Source: Streptomyces sp. Root431
Lineage (GTDB): Bacteria; Actinomycetota; Actinomycetes; Streptomycetales; Streptomycetaceae
Direction: 5' to 3'
Length of the DNA stretch: 64,000 nt
Assembly: GCF_001426585.1 (NCBI RefSeq)
Contig: NZ_LMEI01000013.1
Coordinates: forward strand, 227 to 64,226
Of the stretch, positions 1 to 6,805 are shown piece after piece; the first letter of the stretch is position 1; the number at the start of each line of letters is the position of its first letter. The position numbers and the translations under genes were made by a program. The notes under the pieces are model-generated. The model saw only the letters and a list, made by a program, of their open reading frames with translations. It did no database searches and was not told where the DNA came from.

Positions 1-117
1 CCGGTCCCGTTCGCTTTCGCTCCGGGCCCTTCCGGCGGTTCCGACTCTATCAGATCCTTTCGGCGTCTGATCCCCAGTCAGCGGGGTTTGTCTTTCCGGC
101 TGTTGGGCCGTTCCGAC
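1..117 (-). ncRNA. 5' leader of an rRNA operon (16S upstream region), partial
   Basis: Read on the minus strand, this stretch has the repetitive purine-rich layout of Streptomyces rrn leaders. It contains GATCTGATAGAGTCGGA, an AACGGCCCAACAGCCGGAA stem and a CAGACGCCGAAAGGATCTG hairpin. These leader repeats flank the RNase III processing stem ahead of 16S rRNA. The 16S gene itself would lie off the left edge. The match is from memory of Streptomyces rrn leaders, not from an alignment. Confidence 0.65.
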
Positions 118-124
118 GAGTGAG

Positions 125-154
125 ACTTTAGCGAATTCCTGCCTCCGACGCTAA
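125..154 (-). promoter_or_regulatory. Probable rrn promoter, reading left
   Basis: On the minus strand a -35-like TTAGCG (149-154) and a -10 TAAAGT (125-130) are separated by 18 bp. They sit just upstream of the rrn leader. Streptomyces rrn operons usually have several tandem promoters, so this may be the last one before the leader. The -10 is good for the principal sigma factor and the -35 is weak. Confidence 0.5.
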
Positions 155-266
155 TCGGGCGGCTTGCGTCCAGTCTTTCGAACGCGGATTCCTCATTTCG
201 CAAAAACGCACGGAAAACCAGACGGCGCGGCAAAGCATCGTCAGCTTCTGTGGGTCTTGCGGAATG

Positions 267-308
267 GTTGTCCGGGGCCGACCGGGGTCGGTGCTCACGT
301 CGGACAAC
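267..308. repeat. Nested inverted repeat between rrn and trpS
   Basis: The outer arms GTTGTCCG (267-274) and CGGACAAC (301-308) are perfect complements. They enclose an inner hairpin CCGACC (278-283) / GGTCGG (286-291). The element lies between the leftward rrn promoter and the rightward trpS promoter. It could be an operator or a transcript structure; its function is unknown. Confidence 0.5.
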
Positions 309-337
309 TCGGAGAACACTACGGTCCTGTTAATCCC

Positions 338-366
338 GTGTCAACCCCGGGCCTCGGGCGTAGCCT
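338..366 (+). promoter_or_regulatory. Candidate trpS leader promoter (leaderless transcript)
   Basis: GTGTCA (338-343) and TAGCCT (361-366) are 17 bp apart. The -10 ends 6 bp before the ATG of the leader peptide at 373, so the transcript would start at or within a base of the start codon. Leaderless leader peptides are known for Streptomyces amino-acid attenuators. The call rests on hexamer resemblance and spacing only. Confidence 0.45.
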
Positions 367-372
367 CTCCGT

Positions 373-414
373 ATGACTACGCATGCGCACACCACCCAGT
401 GGTGGGCCGCCTGA
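373..414 (+). CDS. trpS leader peptide MTTHAHTTQWWAA
   Basis: This 13-codon open frame starts with ATG at 373 and ends with TGA at 412-414. It encodes MTTHAHTTQWWAA, with tandem tryptophan codons at 400-405. Two adjacent Trp codons in a 13-residue peptide are very unlikely by chance, and they lie at the base of the first attenuator hairpin. The expected role is to sense charged tRNA-Trp by ribosome stalling. There is no Shine-Dalgarno sequence, which fits leaderless translation. Confidence 0.85.
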   Translation: MTTHAHTTQWWAA

Positions 415-465
415 CCGGCGGCCCACACTCGCGCATGTACCAAGCGGCCGCCGTCTCGGCGGCCG
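402..465 (+). promoter_or_regulatory. Ribosome-mediated transcription attenuator of trpS
   Basis: Four segments can form exclusive pairs. Segment 1 GTGGGCCGCC (402-411) pairs perfectly with segment 2 GGCGGCCCAC (417-426). Segment 3 CGGCCGCCG (445-453) pairs perfectly with segment 4 CGGCGGCCG (457-465) as the terminator-like hairpin. Segment 2 GGCGGCC (417-423) can instead pair with GGCCGCC (446-452) in segment 3 as antiterminator. A ribosome stalled at the Trp codons (400-405) would cover segment 1 and favour 2:3. No U-tract follows 3:4, as is common in high-GC actinomycetes. A further GC-rich stem lies at about 488-511. Ribosome-mediated attenuation has been described for the auxiliary trpS of S. 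coelicolor. Confidence 0.8.
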
Positions 466-533
466 TTCGCGTATCCCCCTCCGGGAGCCGGGCCGTCGGG
501 CCGGCGGCCCGTAGCTGAGGGAGAAGGAACGCG

Positions 534-1532
534 ATGACGAGGATCTTCAGCGGGGTCAAGCCCACGGGGCATCTGACGCTGGGCAACTACCTCGGGGCCG
601 TACGGCGGTGGGCCGAGGTCGATCAGTACCGGGCGGAGGCGCTGTTCAGCGTCGTGGACCTGCACGCGCTGACCGTGGAGCACGATCCGGGGCGGGTGCG
701 GCGGCTCAGTCGGCAGGCGGCGACGCTGCTGCTTGCCACGGGGCTGGATCCGGAGGTCTGCACGCTGTTCGTGCAGAGCCATGTGGACGAGCACGCCAGG
801 CTCTCCTACCTACTGGAGTGCACGGCCACGGACGGCGAGCTGCGGCGGATGATCCAGTACCGGGAGAAGAGCGTGTCGGCGCGGGCCGCGGGCGAGGGCG
901 TGCGGCTGTCGTTGCTGACGTATCCGGTGCTGATGGCTGCGGACATCCTGGCGTACGGGACCGACGAGGTACCGGTGGGTGAGGACCAGACCCAGCACGT
1001 GGAGCTGACCCGGGACCTGGCGGTGCGGTTCAACCAGCGGTACGGGCACACCTTCACCGTGCCCCGGGCGACGCGGCCGGAGGTGGGTGCGCGCGTCATG
1101 GACCTTCAGGACCCCACGTCGAAGATGGGGAAGTCGCACGCGAACGGGGCCGGGATCGTCTATCTGCTGGACGACGCGGAGACCGTGCGGCGGAAAGTCA
1201 TGCGGGCCGTGACGGACAGCGGGCAGGACGTGGAGTACGACCGGGACGTCAAGCCGGGGATCGCAAATCTGCTCGATCTGATGGCGGCCGCGACGGGTGG
1301 GAACCCGGAGGAGCTGGCCGGTGTATATCAATCGTACGGAGCGTTGAAGAAGGACACGGCGGACGCCGTCGTCGAGCTGCTGAGGCCCCTGCGGGAGCGT
1401 CATGCCGAGCTGGCGGCGGATCCGGGCCATGTGGATCAGGTGCTACGGGACGGGGCCGAGCGGGCCCGGGGGATGGCGCGGCCGTTGGTGGACCGGGCCT
1501 ATCGCGCGATCGGGTTGTTGCCCGCCGGGTGA
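534..1532 (+). CDS. trpS: Tryptophanyl-tRNA synthetase
   Basis: This 332-aa class I aminoacyl-tRNA synthetase charges tRNA-Trp in the cytoplasm. The N-terminus carries the Rossmann signature with the HIGH-equivalent TLGN (PTGHLTLGNYLG, about residues 10-21). The KMSKS-equivalent appears as SKMGKS near residue 198. Length is normal for bacterial TrpRS. ATG 534 follows GAGGGAGAAGGA at good spacing. The upstream Trp attenuator suggests this is the inducible, auxiliary TrpRS that in Streptomyces is linked to indolmycin resistance, rather than the constitutive housekeeping copy; that assignment is inference. Its 3' end overlaps the convergent AraC-type gene by 34 bp. Confidence 0.95.
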   Translation: MTRIFSGVKPTGHLTLGNYLGAVRRWAEVDQYRAEALFSVVDLHALTVEHDPGRVRRLSRQAATLLLATGLDPEVCTLFVQSHVDEHARLSYLLECTATDGELRRMIQYREKSVSARAAGEGVRLSLLTYPVLMAADILAYGTDEVPVGEDQTQHVELTRDLAVRFNQRYGHTFTVPRATRPEVGARVMDLQDPTSKMGKSHANGAGIVYLLDDAETVRRKVMRAVTDSGQDVEYDRDVKPGIANLLDLMAAATGGNPEELAGVYQSYGALKKDTADAVVELLRPLRERHAELAADPGHVDQVLRDGAERARGMARPLVDRAYRAIGLLPAG

Positions 1533-2542
1533 CGGAAGGCGCTGCGGTAGTCGCGTGGGCTGGTGGCGAGGTGCGAGGCGAAGTGCTGGCGCATCGTGAC
1601 CTCGCTGCCGAAGCCCGCGCGGCGGGCCACCTCGGGGAGCGGGTGGTCGGTGCGTTCGAGGAGTTTCTGTGCTGCGGCGACGCGCTGGGTGATGAGCCAG
1701 TGCAGGGGGGTGGTTCCGGTGGTGGCGTGGAAGTGGCGGGCGAAGGAGCGGGGGGACATGCCGGCGTGGGCCGCGAGGCCGGCGACGGTGTGGGGCTCGT
1801 CGAGGTGGGCGAGTGCGTGGGCGCGTACGGCGGCGAGGGCGTCGGCGTCGCGGTCGGCGCGTGGGGTGGGGTGCTCGATGAACTGGGCCTGGGTGCCGGT
1901 GCGGAAGGGGGCGGTGACCATGGAGCGGGCGACGGTGGCGGCGGCTTCGGCGCCGTGGGCGGTGCGGACGAGGTGGAGGCAGAGGTCGATACCGGCGGCT
2001 GTGCCGGCCGATGTCCAGATGCCGGTGTCCTCCACGAAGAGCGCGTCGGCCTCGACCTGGATCTCGGGGTGGCGGTCGGCGAGTGCCTGGGCCAGGTGCC
2101 AGTGGGTGACGGCCCTGCGGCCGTCGAGAAGTCCCGCGCGGGCGAGGACGAAGGCGCCGGCGCAGAGCGAGGCGACGGGGGTGCCCGCGGTGTGGGCGCG
2201 GCGGAGCGCTGCGAGGACTGGGGCCGGGAAGTCGGCGTCGGGGTCCTCGATGCCGGGGACGAGGACCAGGTCCGTGGCGGTGAGCTCGTCGAGCCAGGCG
2301 AGGGGGCGGTCGGGGGAGAGGGTGAGTCCGCCGCTGAGGGGGACGGGGGTGTGCGGGTCGGCGGCCACCCGGTGGAGTTCGAAGGGCGGGACGCCGCGGG
2401 GGGTGCGGTCGCTGCCCCAGACCTCGGTGATGACGGAGACGTCGAAGGCTCGGATGCCGGGGAAGGAGAGGAGGGCGATGCGCTGGGGGCGGGGTGCGGG
2501 GGTCGGCTCCACGGATGGCAGTAAACCATCGATCGCCGTCAT
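1499..2542 (-). CDS. GlxA-family AraC transcriptional regulator (DJ-1/PfpI + AraC HTH)
   Basis: This 347-aa regulator has an N-terminal DJ-1/PfpI-like domain (about residues 15-190) with the nucleophile-elbow motif SLCAGAF. The C-terminus carries an AraC double helix-turn-helix (about 235-335), including LAAHAGMSPRSFARHF and ARRAGFGS. ATG 2542 follows GAGGGAGG. Codon 7 is TTA (2522-2524), so translation should need the bldA tRNA if this start is right. The divergent isochorismatase-type gene starts 45 bp away and is the likely target; related Streptomyces pairs have this layout. The 3' end overlaps trpS by 34 bp. The ligand is unknown. Confidence 0.85.
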   Translation of the reverse strand: MTAIDGLLPSVEPTPAPRPQRIALLSFPGIRAFDVSVITEVWGSDRTPRGVPPFELHRVAADPHTPVPLSGGLTLSPDRPLAWLDELTATDLVLVPGIEDPDADFPAPVLAALRRAHTAGTPVASLCAGAFVLARAGLLDGRRAVTHWHLAQALADRHPEIQVEADALFVEDTGIWTSAGTAAGIDLCLHLVRTAHGAEAAATVARSMVTAPFRTGTQAQFIEHPTPRADRDADALAAVRAHALAHLDEPHTVAGLAAHAGMSPRSFARHFHATTGTTPLHWLITQRVAAAQKLLERTDHPLPEVARRAGFGSEVTMRQHFASHLATSPRDYRSAFRHPAGNNPIAR

Positions 2543-2587
2543 TCCTCCCTCTGGGGAAGGGTGCCGTGCGGCGGCAGGATCGTCGGT

Positions 2588-3190
2588 ATGGAGATCGCGG
2601 AGAACGCAGCGCTGGTGGTCATCGACGTGCAGAAGGGCTTCGAGGAGGAGTCCTGGGGGAAGCGGAACAATCCGGCCGCGGAGGAGAACATCGCGGCGCT
2701 GATCGACCTGTGGCAGGAGACGGGGCGGCCGGTCGCCTTCGTGCGGCACGACTCTTTGGAGGGTTCGCGGTCGCCGCTGCGGAAGGGGTACGTGGGGAAC
2801 GACTTCAAGGAGTTCGTCGAGGAGCGACGGGGGAAGGGGGCCGGCCCCGAGCTGCTGGTGACGAAGTCGGTGAACTCGGCCTTCTACGGTGAGCCGTCGC
2901 TGGACGGGTGGCTGGCCGGGCTGGGTGTCGGGCAGATCGTGATCGTCGGGATCCAGACGAACATGTGCAACGAGACGACGGCCCGGATGGGCGGGAACCT
3001 CGGGTACGAGGTGGTGTTCCCGCTGGATGCGATGCACACGTTCGATCTGGAGGGGCCGTTCGGCTGGTCGCGGACGGCAGAGGAGCTCTCGCAGGCCACG
3101 GCGGTCTCGCTGCACGGGGGACGGTTCGCGAAGGTCGTGACCGTGCGGGATGTCGTGGAGGGAGCTTCGGCTTCCGCCGGGGTGCGGTGA
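2588..3190 (+). CDS. Isochorismatase-family cysteine hydrolase
   Basis: This 200-aa alpha/beta hydrolase-like protein belongs to the isochorismatase/nicotinamidase superfamily. The Asp-Lys-Cys catalytic triad is visible as VVIDVQKGF near residue 13, VTKSVNSAF near 91 and QTNMCNET near 124. The family hydrolyses amides, vinyl ethers or isochorismate; the substrate cannot be read from sequence. ATG 2588 is chosen because homology to the family begins there. The divergent GlxA/AraC gene is its likely regulator. It ends 19 bp before the convergent proC. Confidence 0.85.
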   Translation: MEIAENAALVVIDVQKGFEEESWGKRNNPAAEENIAALIDLWQETGRPVAFVRHDSLEGSRSPLRKGYVGNDFKEFVEERRGKGAGPELLVTKSVNSAFYGEPSLDGWLAGLGVGQIVIVGIQTNMCNETTARMGGNLGYEVVFPLDAMHTFDLEGPFGWSRTAEELSQATAVSLHGGRFAKVVTVRDVVEGASASAGVR

Positions 3191-3209
3191 CCCCGGCGGG
3201 CAGGGAGCG

Positions 3210-4019
3210 TCAGCCGTTGCCGGAGGCGAGTTCGCGGCTGCGGTCGCGGGCGGCTTCGAGGGCGGCGATGAGGGCGGCCCGTACGCCGTGGTTCTCCAGC
3301 TCGCGGATGGCGCTGATGGTGGTGCCGGCGGGGGAGGTGACGGCCTCGCGGAGCTTTACGGGGTGCTCGCCGCTGTCGCGGAGCATCACGGCGGCGCCGA
3401 TCGCGGCCTGGACGATGAGGTCGTGGGCCTGGGCGCGGGGCAGGCCGAGGAGGATGCCGGCGTCGGTCATGGCCTCGACGAGGAAGTAGAAGTAGGCCGG
3501 GCCCGAGCCGGAGAGGGCGGTGGCCGCGTCCTGCTGGGACTCGGGGACGCGGAGGGTCTTGCCGACGCCGCCGAAGATCTCCTCGGTGTGGGCGAGGTGC
3601 GCGGGGGTGGCGTGGCTGCCGCCGGAGATGACGGACATGCCTTCGTCGACGAGGACGGGGGTGTTGGGCATGACGCGGACGACGGGGGTGCCGGCGGTGA
3701 GGCGGTCCTCGATGAAGGAGGTGGGGATGCCGGCGGCGGCGCTGATGACGAGGCGGTCGGCGGCGACGTGGGGGGCGAGCTCGTCGAGGAGGCGGCCCAT
3801 GTCCTGGGGCTTGACGGCCAGGATGAGGGTGTCGGCGCGCTTGGCGGCCTCGGCGTTGGTGACGGCCTCGACGCCGTAGCGGGTGTGGAGTTCCTCGGCT
3901 CGTTCGCTGCGGCGGGCGGTGACGAGGAGGTTCGCGGGGCGCCAGCCGGCGCGGATCATGCCGCTGAGGAGCGCTTCACCGATCTTGCCGGTGCCGAGGA
4001 CTGCGACGGTCTGGGTCAT
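3210..4019 (-). CDS. proC: Pyrroline-5-carboxylate reductase
   Basis: This 269-aa enzyme reduces 1-pyrroline-5-carboxylate to proline with NAD(P)H, the last step of proline synthesis. The N-terminus has the Rossmann dinucleotide motif VLGTGKIGEA. The C-terminus carries the P5CR signature ALSGSGPAYFY and the conserved REAVTSPAGTT stretch. I chose ATG 4019 because GAGGTGAAC lies about 9 bp upstream; an in-frame GTG at 4031 is possible but has poor SD spacing. The length matches typical ProC. It faces the isochorismatase gene and stands apart from other proline genes. Confidence 0.95.
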   Translation of the reverse strand: MTQTVAVLGTGKIGEALLSGMIRAGWRPANLLVTARRSERAEELHTRYGVEAVTNAEAAKRADTLILAVKPQDMGRLLDELAPHVAADRLVISAAAGIPTSFIEDRLTAGTPVVRVMPNTPVLVDEGMSVISGGSHATPAHLAHTEEIFGGVGKTLRVPESQQDAATALSGSGPAYFYFLVEAMTDAGILLGLPRAQAHDLIVQAAIGAAVMLRDSGEHPVKLREAVTSPAGTTISAIRELENHGVRAALIAALEAARDRSRELASGNG

Positions 4020-4104
4020 GGCTCTGTTCACCTCGCCGGAGGGGGGTACGTGTCGTCATCCTTTCACCGGCGGGGTGGGTGGTGTGCGGATGTCCGAGGG
4101 GCGG

Positions 4105-4842
4105 TCATGCCGTGCGGCGGCGGAGGGTGGCGGCGCCGAGGGCGAGGACGAGGACCGCGCAGCCTGCGACGACGAGGGCGTCGCGGACGAAGTCGCCGGT
4201 GATCTCGGGGTGGCGGAGGACTTCGTTCATGCCGTCGACGGCGTACGACATGGGCAGGACGTCGGAGATCGCTTCGAGGGCGGGGGCCATCCGGTCGCGC
4301 GGGGTGAAGAGTCCGCAGAGGAGGAGCTGGGGGAAGATCACGGCCGGCATGAACTGGACGGCCTGGAACTCCGAGGCGGCGAAGGCGGAGACGAAGAGGC
4401 CGAGGGCGGTGCCGAGGAGGGCGTCGAGGAGGGCGACCAGGAGGAGGAGCCAGGGGGAGCCGATGACGTCGAGGCCGAGGAACCAGACGGCGAGGCCGGT
4501 GGCCAGGGCGGACTGGATGACGGCGAGGAGGCCGAAGGCGAGGGCGTAGCCGGCGATGAGGTCGCCCTTGCCGAGGGGCATGGCGAGGAGGCGTTCGAGG
4601 GTGCCGGAGGTGCGTTCCCTGAGGGTGGCGATGGAGGTCACCAGGAACATCGTGATGAGCGGGAAGATGCCGAGGAGGGAGGCGCCGATGTTGTCGAAGG
4701 TGCCCGGGCTGCCGTCGAACACGTACCGGAGCAGGAAGAGCATCAGGCAGGGGACGAGGAGCATCAGGGCGATCGAGCGGGGGTCGTGGCGCAGCTGACG
4801 CAGGACGCGGGCGGCGGTGGCGAGGGTGCGGGCGCTGTTCAT
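4105..4842 (-). CDS. ABC-2 type exporter permease
   Basis: This 245-aa integral membrane protein has about six hydrophobic segments and the ABC2_membrane architecture. The motif GTLERLLAMPLGKGDLIAGY (about residues 80-99) is characteristic of ABC-2 permeases of drug or antibiotic exporters. Its ATG overlaps the stop of the ATPase gene by 4 bp (ATGA), implying translational coupling and a two-gene transporter of the DrrAB type. The substrate is unknown. No biosynthetic genes are adjacent, so a resistance or housekeeping export role cannot be separated. Confidence 0.88.
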   Translation of the reverse strand: MNSARTLATAARVLRQLRHDPRSIALMLLVPCLMLFLLRYVFDGSPGTFDNIGASLLGIFPLITMFLVTSIATLRERTSGTLERLLAMPLGKGDLIAGYALAFGLLAVIQSALATGLAVWFLGLDVIGSPWLLLLVALLDALLGTALGLFVSAFAASEFQAVQFMPAVIFPQLLLCGLFTPRDRMAPALEAISDVLPMSYAVDGMNEVLRHPEITGDFVRDALVVAGCAVLVLALGAATLRRRTA

Positions 4843-5693
4843 GAGCGGGGCTCCTCGGGGGCGTGTCCTGTGCCGGGGTGGGCGGCTCGGGCGGCGGCCG
4901 CGTCGACGAGGTGGAGGAAGGCCTCTTCGACGGTGGCGGTGTCGTTGCGGTGGCGGAGGGCTTCGGGGGTGTCCTCGGCGAGGATCTCGCCCTCGCGCAT
5001 GAGGAGGAGGCGGTGGCAGCGTTCGGCCTCGTCCATGACGTGGGAGGAGACGAGGAGCGTCGTCCCGCGGTCGGCGGCGATCTGGTGGAAGAGGTTCCAC
5101 AGGTCGCGGCGGAGGACGGGGTCGAGTCCGACGGTGGGTTCGTCGAGGACGAGGAGTTCGGGGGTGCCGAGGAGGGCGACGGCGAGGGAGACGCGGCTGC
5201 GCTGGCCGCCGGAGAGCCGGCCGGCGAGGGCGTCGGCGTGTGAGGTGAGGTCGACGTCGGTGATGGCCCGGTCGACGGCGGTGCGGCGGTCGTGGCGGTG
5301 GGCGCGGCCGGGGTAGAGGACGGCGGCGAAGTAGTCGAGGTTCTGGCGGACGGTGAGGTCGTCGTAGACCGAGGGGTCCTGGGTGACGTAGCCGATGCGG
5401 GAGCGGAGGTCGGGGTCTCCCGCGGGGCGGCCGAGGACCTGGAGGGTGCCGCCGACCTTGGCCTGGGTGCCGACGATCGCGCGCATGAGGGTGGTCTTGC
5501 CGCAGCCGGAGGGACCGAGGAGGCCGGTGATGCGGCCGGCCGGGACGGTGAAGTCGAGGCCTCGGAGGACGGTGCGCTCGCCGCGGACGGCGGTGAGGGA
5601 GTGCGCGGTGACGGCGGCGGCGGTGTCGGTCGTGTTGTCGGCTGCGTGGGCCGGTTCGGTCGCGCCCGTCGCACCCGTCGGGTAATTCACCAT
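4839..5693 (-). CDS. ABC transporter ATP-binding protein (DrrA-like)
   Basis: This ATPase of 284 aa drives the downstream permease. It contains Walker A GPSGCGKTT, Q-loop GYVTQDPS, signature LSGGQRSRVSLA, Walker B LLVLDEPTVGLDP and the H-loop SSHVMDEA. The first 30 residues are an Ala/Thr-rich extension. The start is placed at ATG 5693 (MVNYPTG); an upstream in-frame ATG at 5729 would add 12 residues. A near-perfect 18-bp palindrome (5685-5702) overlaps the start codon, suggesting repression of the operon by a regulator not seen nearby. Confidence 0.9.
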   Translation of the reverse strand: MVNYPTGATGATEPAHAADNTTDTAAAVTAHSLTAVRGERTVLRGLDFTVPAGRITGLLGPSGCGKTTLMRAIVGTQAKVGGTLQVLGRPAGDPDLRSRIGYVTQDPSVYDDLTVRQNLDYFAAVLYPGRAHRHDRRTAVDRAITDVDLTSHADALAGRLSGGQRSRVSLAVALLGTPELLVLDEPTVGLDPVLRRDLWNLFHQIAADRGTTLLVSSHVMDEAERCHRLLLMREGEILAEDTPEALRHRNDTATVEEAFLHLVDAAAARAAHPGTGHAPEEPRS

Positions 5694-5702
5694 GTGATGA
5701 AT
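5685..5702. promoter_or_regulatory. Operator-like palindrome over ABC transporter start
   Basis: ATTCACCATGTGATGAAT is an 18-bp dyad with 7 of 9 paired positions and outer arms ATTCA/TGAAT. It overlaps the ATG of the ABC ATPase gene and is AT-rich compared with its surroundings. Such a position suits a repressor site. No cognate regulator gene is adjacent. Confidence 0.4.
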
Positions 5703-5763
5703 AGTGCTCCTGGGGGTGCCGGCCGTCAAGCATCCGGACAGGGTGACGGGGGGCGGGGTGCGG

Positions 5764-6288
5764 CTACTTGCGCTTGGGCTTCTTGCGGGCGGCAGGGTTG
5801 CCCGTGCGGGTGCCGCGGCGCTTCTCGTACTGGGCGCGGGACGTCTCGTACTCCGTGCGGCGCAGCTTCTCGCCGGGCGCCTCGGTGAAGCAGCGGAGGA
5901 AGTAGGCGAGGAGCGAGCCGATGAAGCCGATCGCCTTCAGGCTGCGCAGCGACTCCTCACGGCCGGGGTCGGTGGGCCGCCGGGTGAAGCCCTCCCAGGT
6001 CTTGCGGAAGGCGATGGCGCTGCAGACCGCGAACATGACGACGACCAGCATGTTCACGAAGCCGCCGATGTCCGCGATCTCCAGGCCCTGGTAGGCGAAG
6101 CGCAGCACGAAGCAGGCCGCGACGGCGGCGGCCAGCGAGCCGGCGGCCACGCCGACGCGGCGCAGCGCGTAGTGCCCGGTGTGGTCGACCCAGGTCGTGC
6201 CGAAGAAACGGATCTCCTCGGGCTGCGGGCCGCCCGCCGTCGCGCTGGGGGTCTGCTCCGTACCGGGGGTCTGCTCTTCGTCGCTCAC
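5764..6288 (-). CDS. Integral membrane protein, unknown function
   Basis: This 174-aa protein begins with a short acidic/polar N-terminus. It then has three predicted membrane segments, near residues 46-66 (VGVAAGSLAAAVAACFVL), 72-95 (GGFVNMLVVVMFAVCSAIAF) and 117-133. The tail is strongly basic and ends in KKPKRK. GTG 6288 is the likely start because the conserved-looking SDEEQ sequence begins there. It lies 71 bp upstream of the ABC ATPase gene on the same strand. I do not recognise a family with a known function. Confidence 0.75.
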   Translation of the reverse strand: MSDEEQTPGTEQTPSATAGGPQPEEIRFFGTTWVDHTGHYALRRVGVAAGSLAAAVAACFVLRFAYQGLEIADIGGFVNMLVVVMFAVCSAIAFRKTWEGFTRRPTDPGREESLRSLKAIGFIGSLLAYFLRCFTEAPGEKLRRTEYETSRAQYEKRRGTRTGNPAARKKPKRK

Positions 6289-6323
6289 GAGGTCGATTAT
6301 CCCCGGAGCGGCGGAGGAGGGCC

Positions 6324-6647
6324 TCAGGCGCAGCGCGGTGCGACGTAGCCGTCGCTGCCGGTCTGCACGTAGGAGTCGGAGATGTACTCGCCCGGGGCGA
6401 TGTTGTCCCAGAGGTTGGTGGTGCCGTACGGGCCGTTGATCCATTCGCCGGGCTTCTGGCAGTAGATCGGCACCGTGGAGCCGGCGGCGAGCGACCGGAC
6501 GATCGAGTACTGGGTGCTCGGGCCCGAGCGCACGTTGACCCGGTAGCCCGGGGCGAGCGCGTACCGCTTCACCGCACTCGCCGTCGTCGCCAGGACGTCC
6601 GCCGACGCCGTCGGGTCCGCAGTGGCCTGCTTGTCTTCGGTTCCCAT
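6324..6647 (-). CDS. SH3-like (SH3b) domain protein
   Basis: This 107-aa protein has a disordered N-terminus (about residues 1-35) and a bacterial SH3 fold. The motif YRVNVRSGPSTQYSIVRSLA (about residues 38-57) is the hallmark of SH3b domains. Two cysteines (YCQKPG and the C-terminal PRCA) could form a disulphide. ATG 6647 is preceded by GGGGGAGG at 6-8 bp. SH3b domains usually sit in secreted cell-wall proteins, yet no signal peptide or membrane segment precedes it; only an extra in-frame ATG at 6662 exists. Location and partner are unclear. Confidence 0.75.
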   Translation of the reverse strand: MGTEDKQATADPTASADVLATTASAVKRYALAPGYRVNVRSGPSTQYSIVRSLAAGSTVPIYCQKPGEWINGPYGTTNLWDNIAPGEYISDSYVQTGSDGYVAPRCA

Positions 6648-6805
6648 CGTGTCCTCCCCCATTGGCGCAAAAAAGCGCTACGCCGAGTTTCACTCTCTGC
6701 GACGCGCAGGCTAGCAAGCCCCTCCGACATCGCGGGCACCATGGACTAGGCTCCGTCGGGTCGCGCACGCGCGCGATGTGACGGGGAATCACACGGGGGT
6801 GGGCG

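Noticed and set aside
6775..6795. CRP-like TGTGA...TCACA upstream of the kinase gene
   Set aside because: The spacing is 7 bp rather than the 6 bp of the CRP consensus and it is a single weak dyad; it could be chance.
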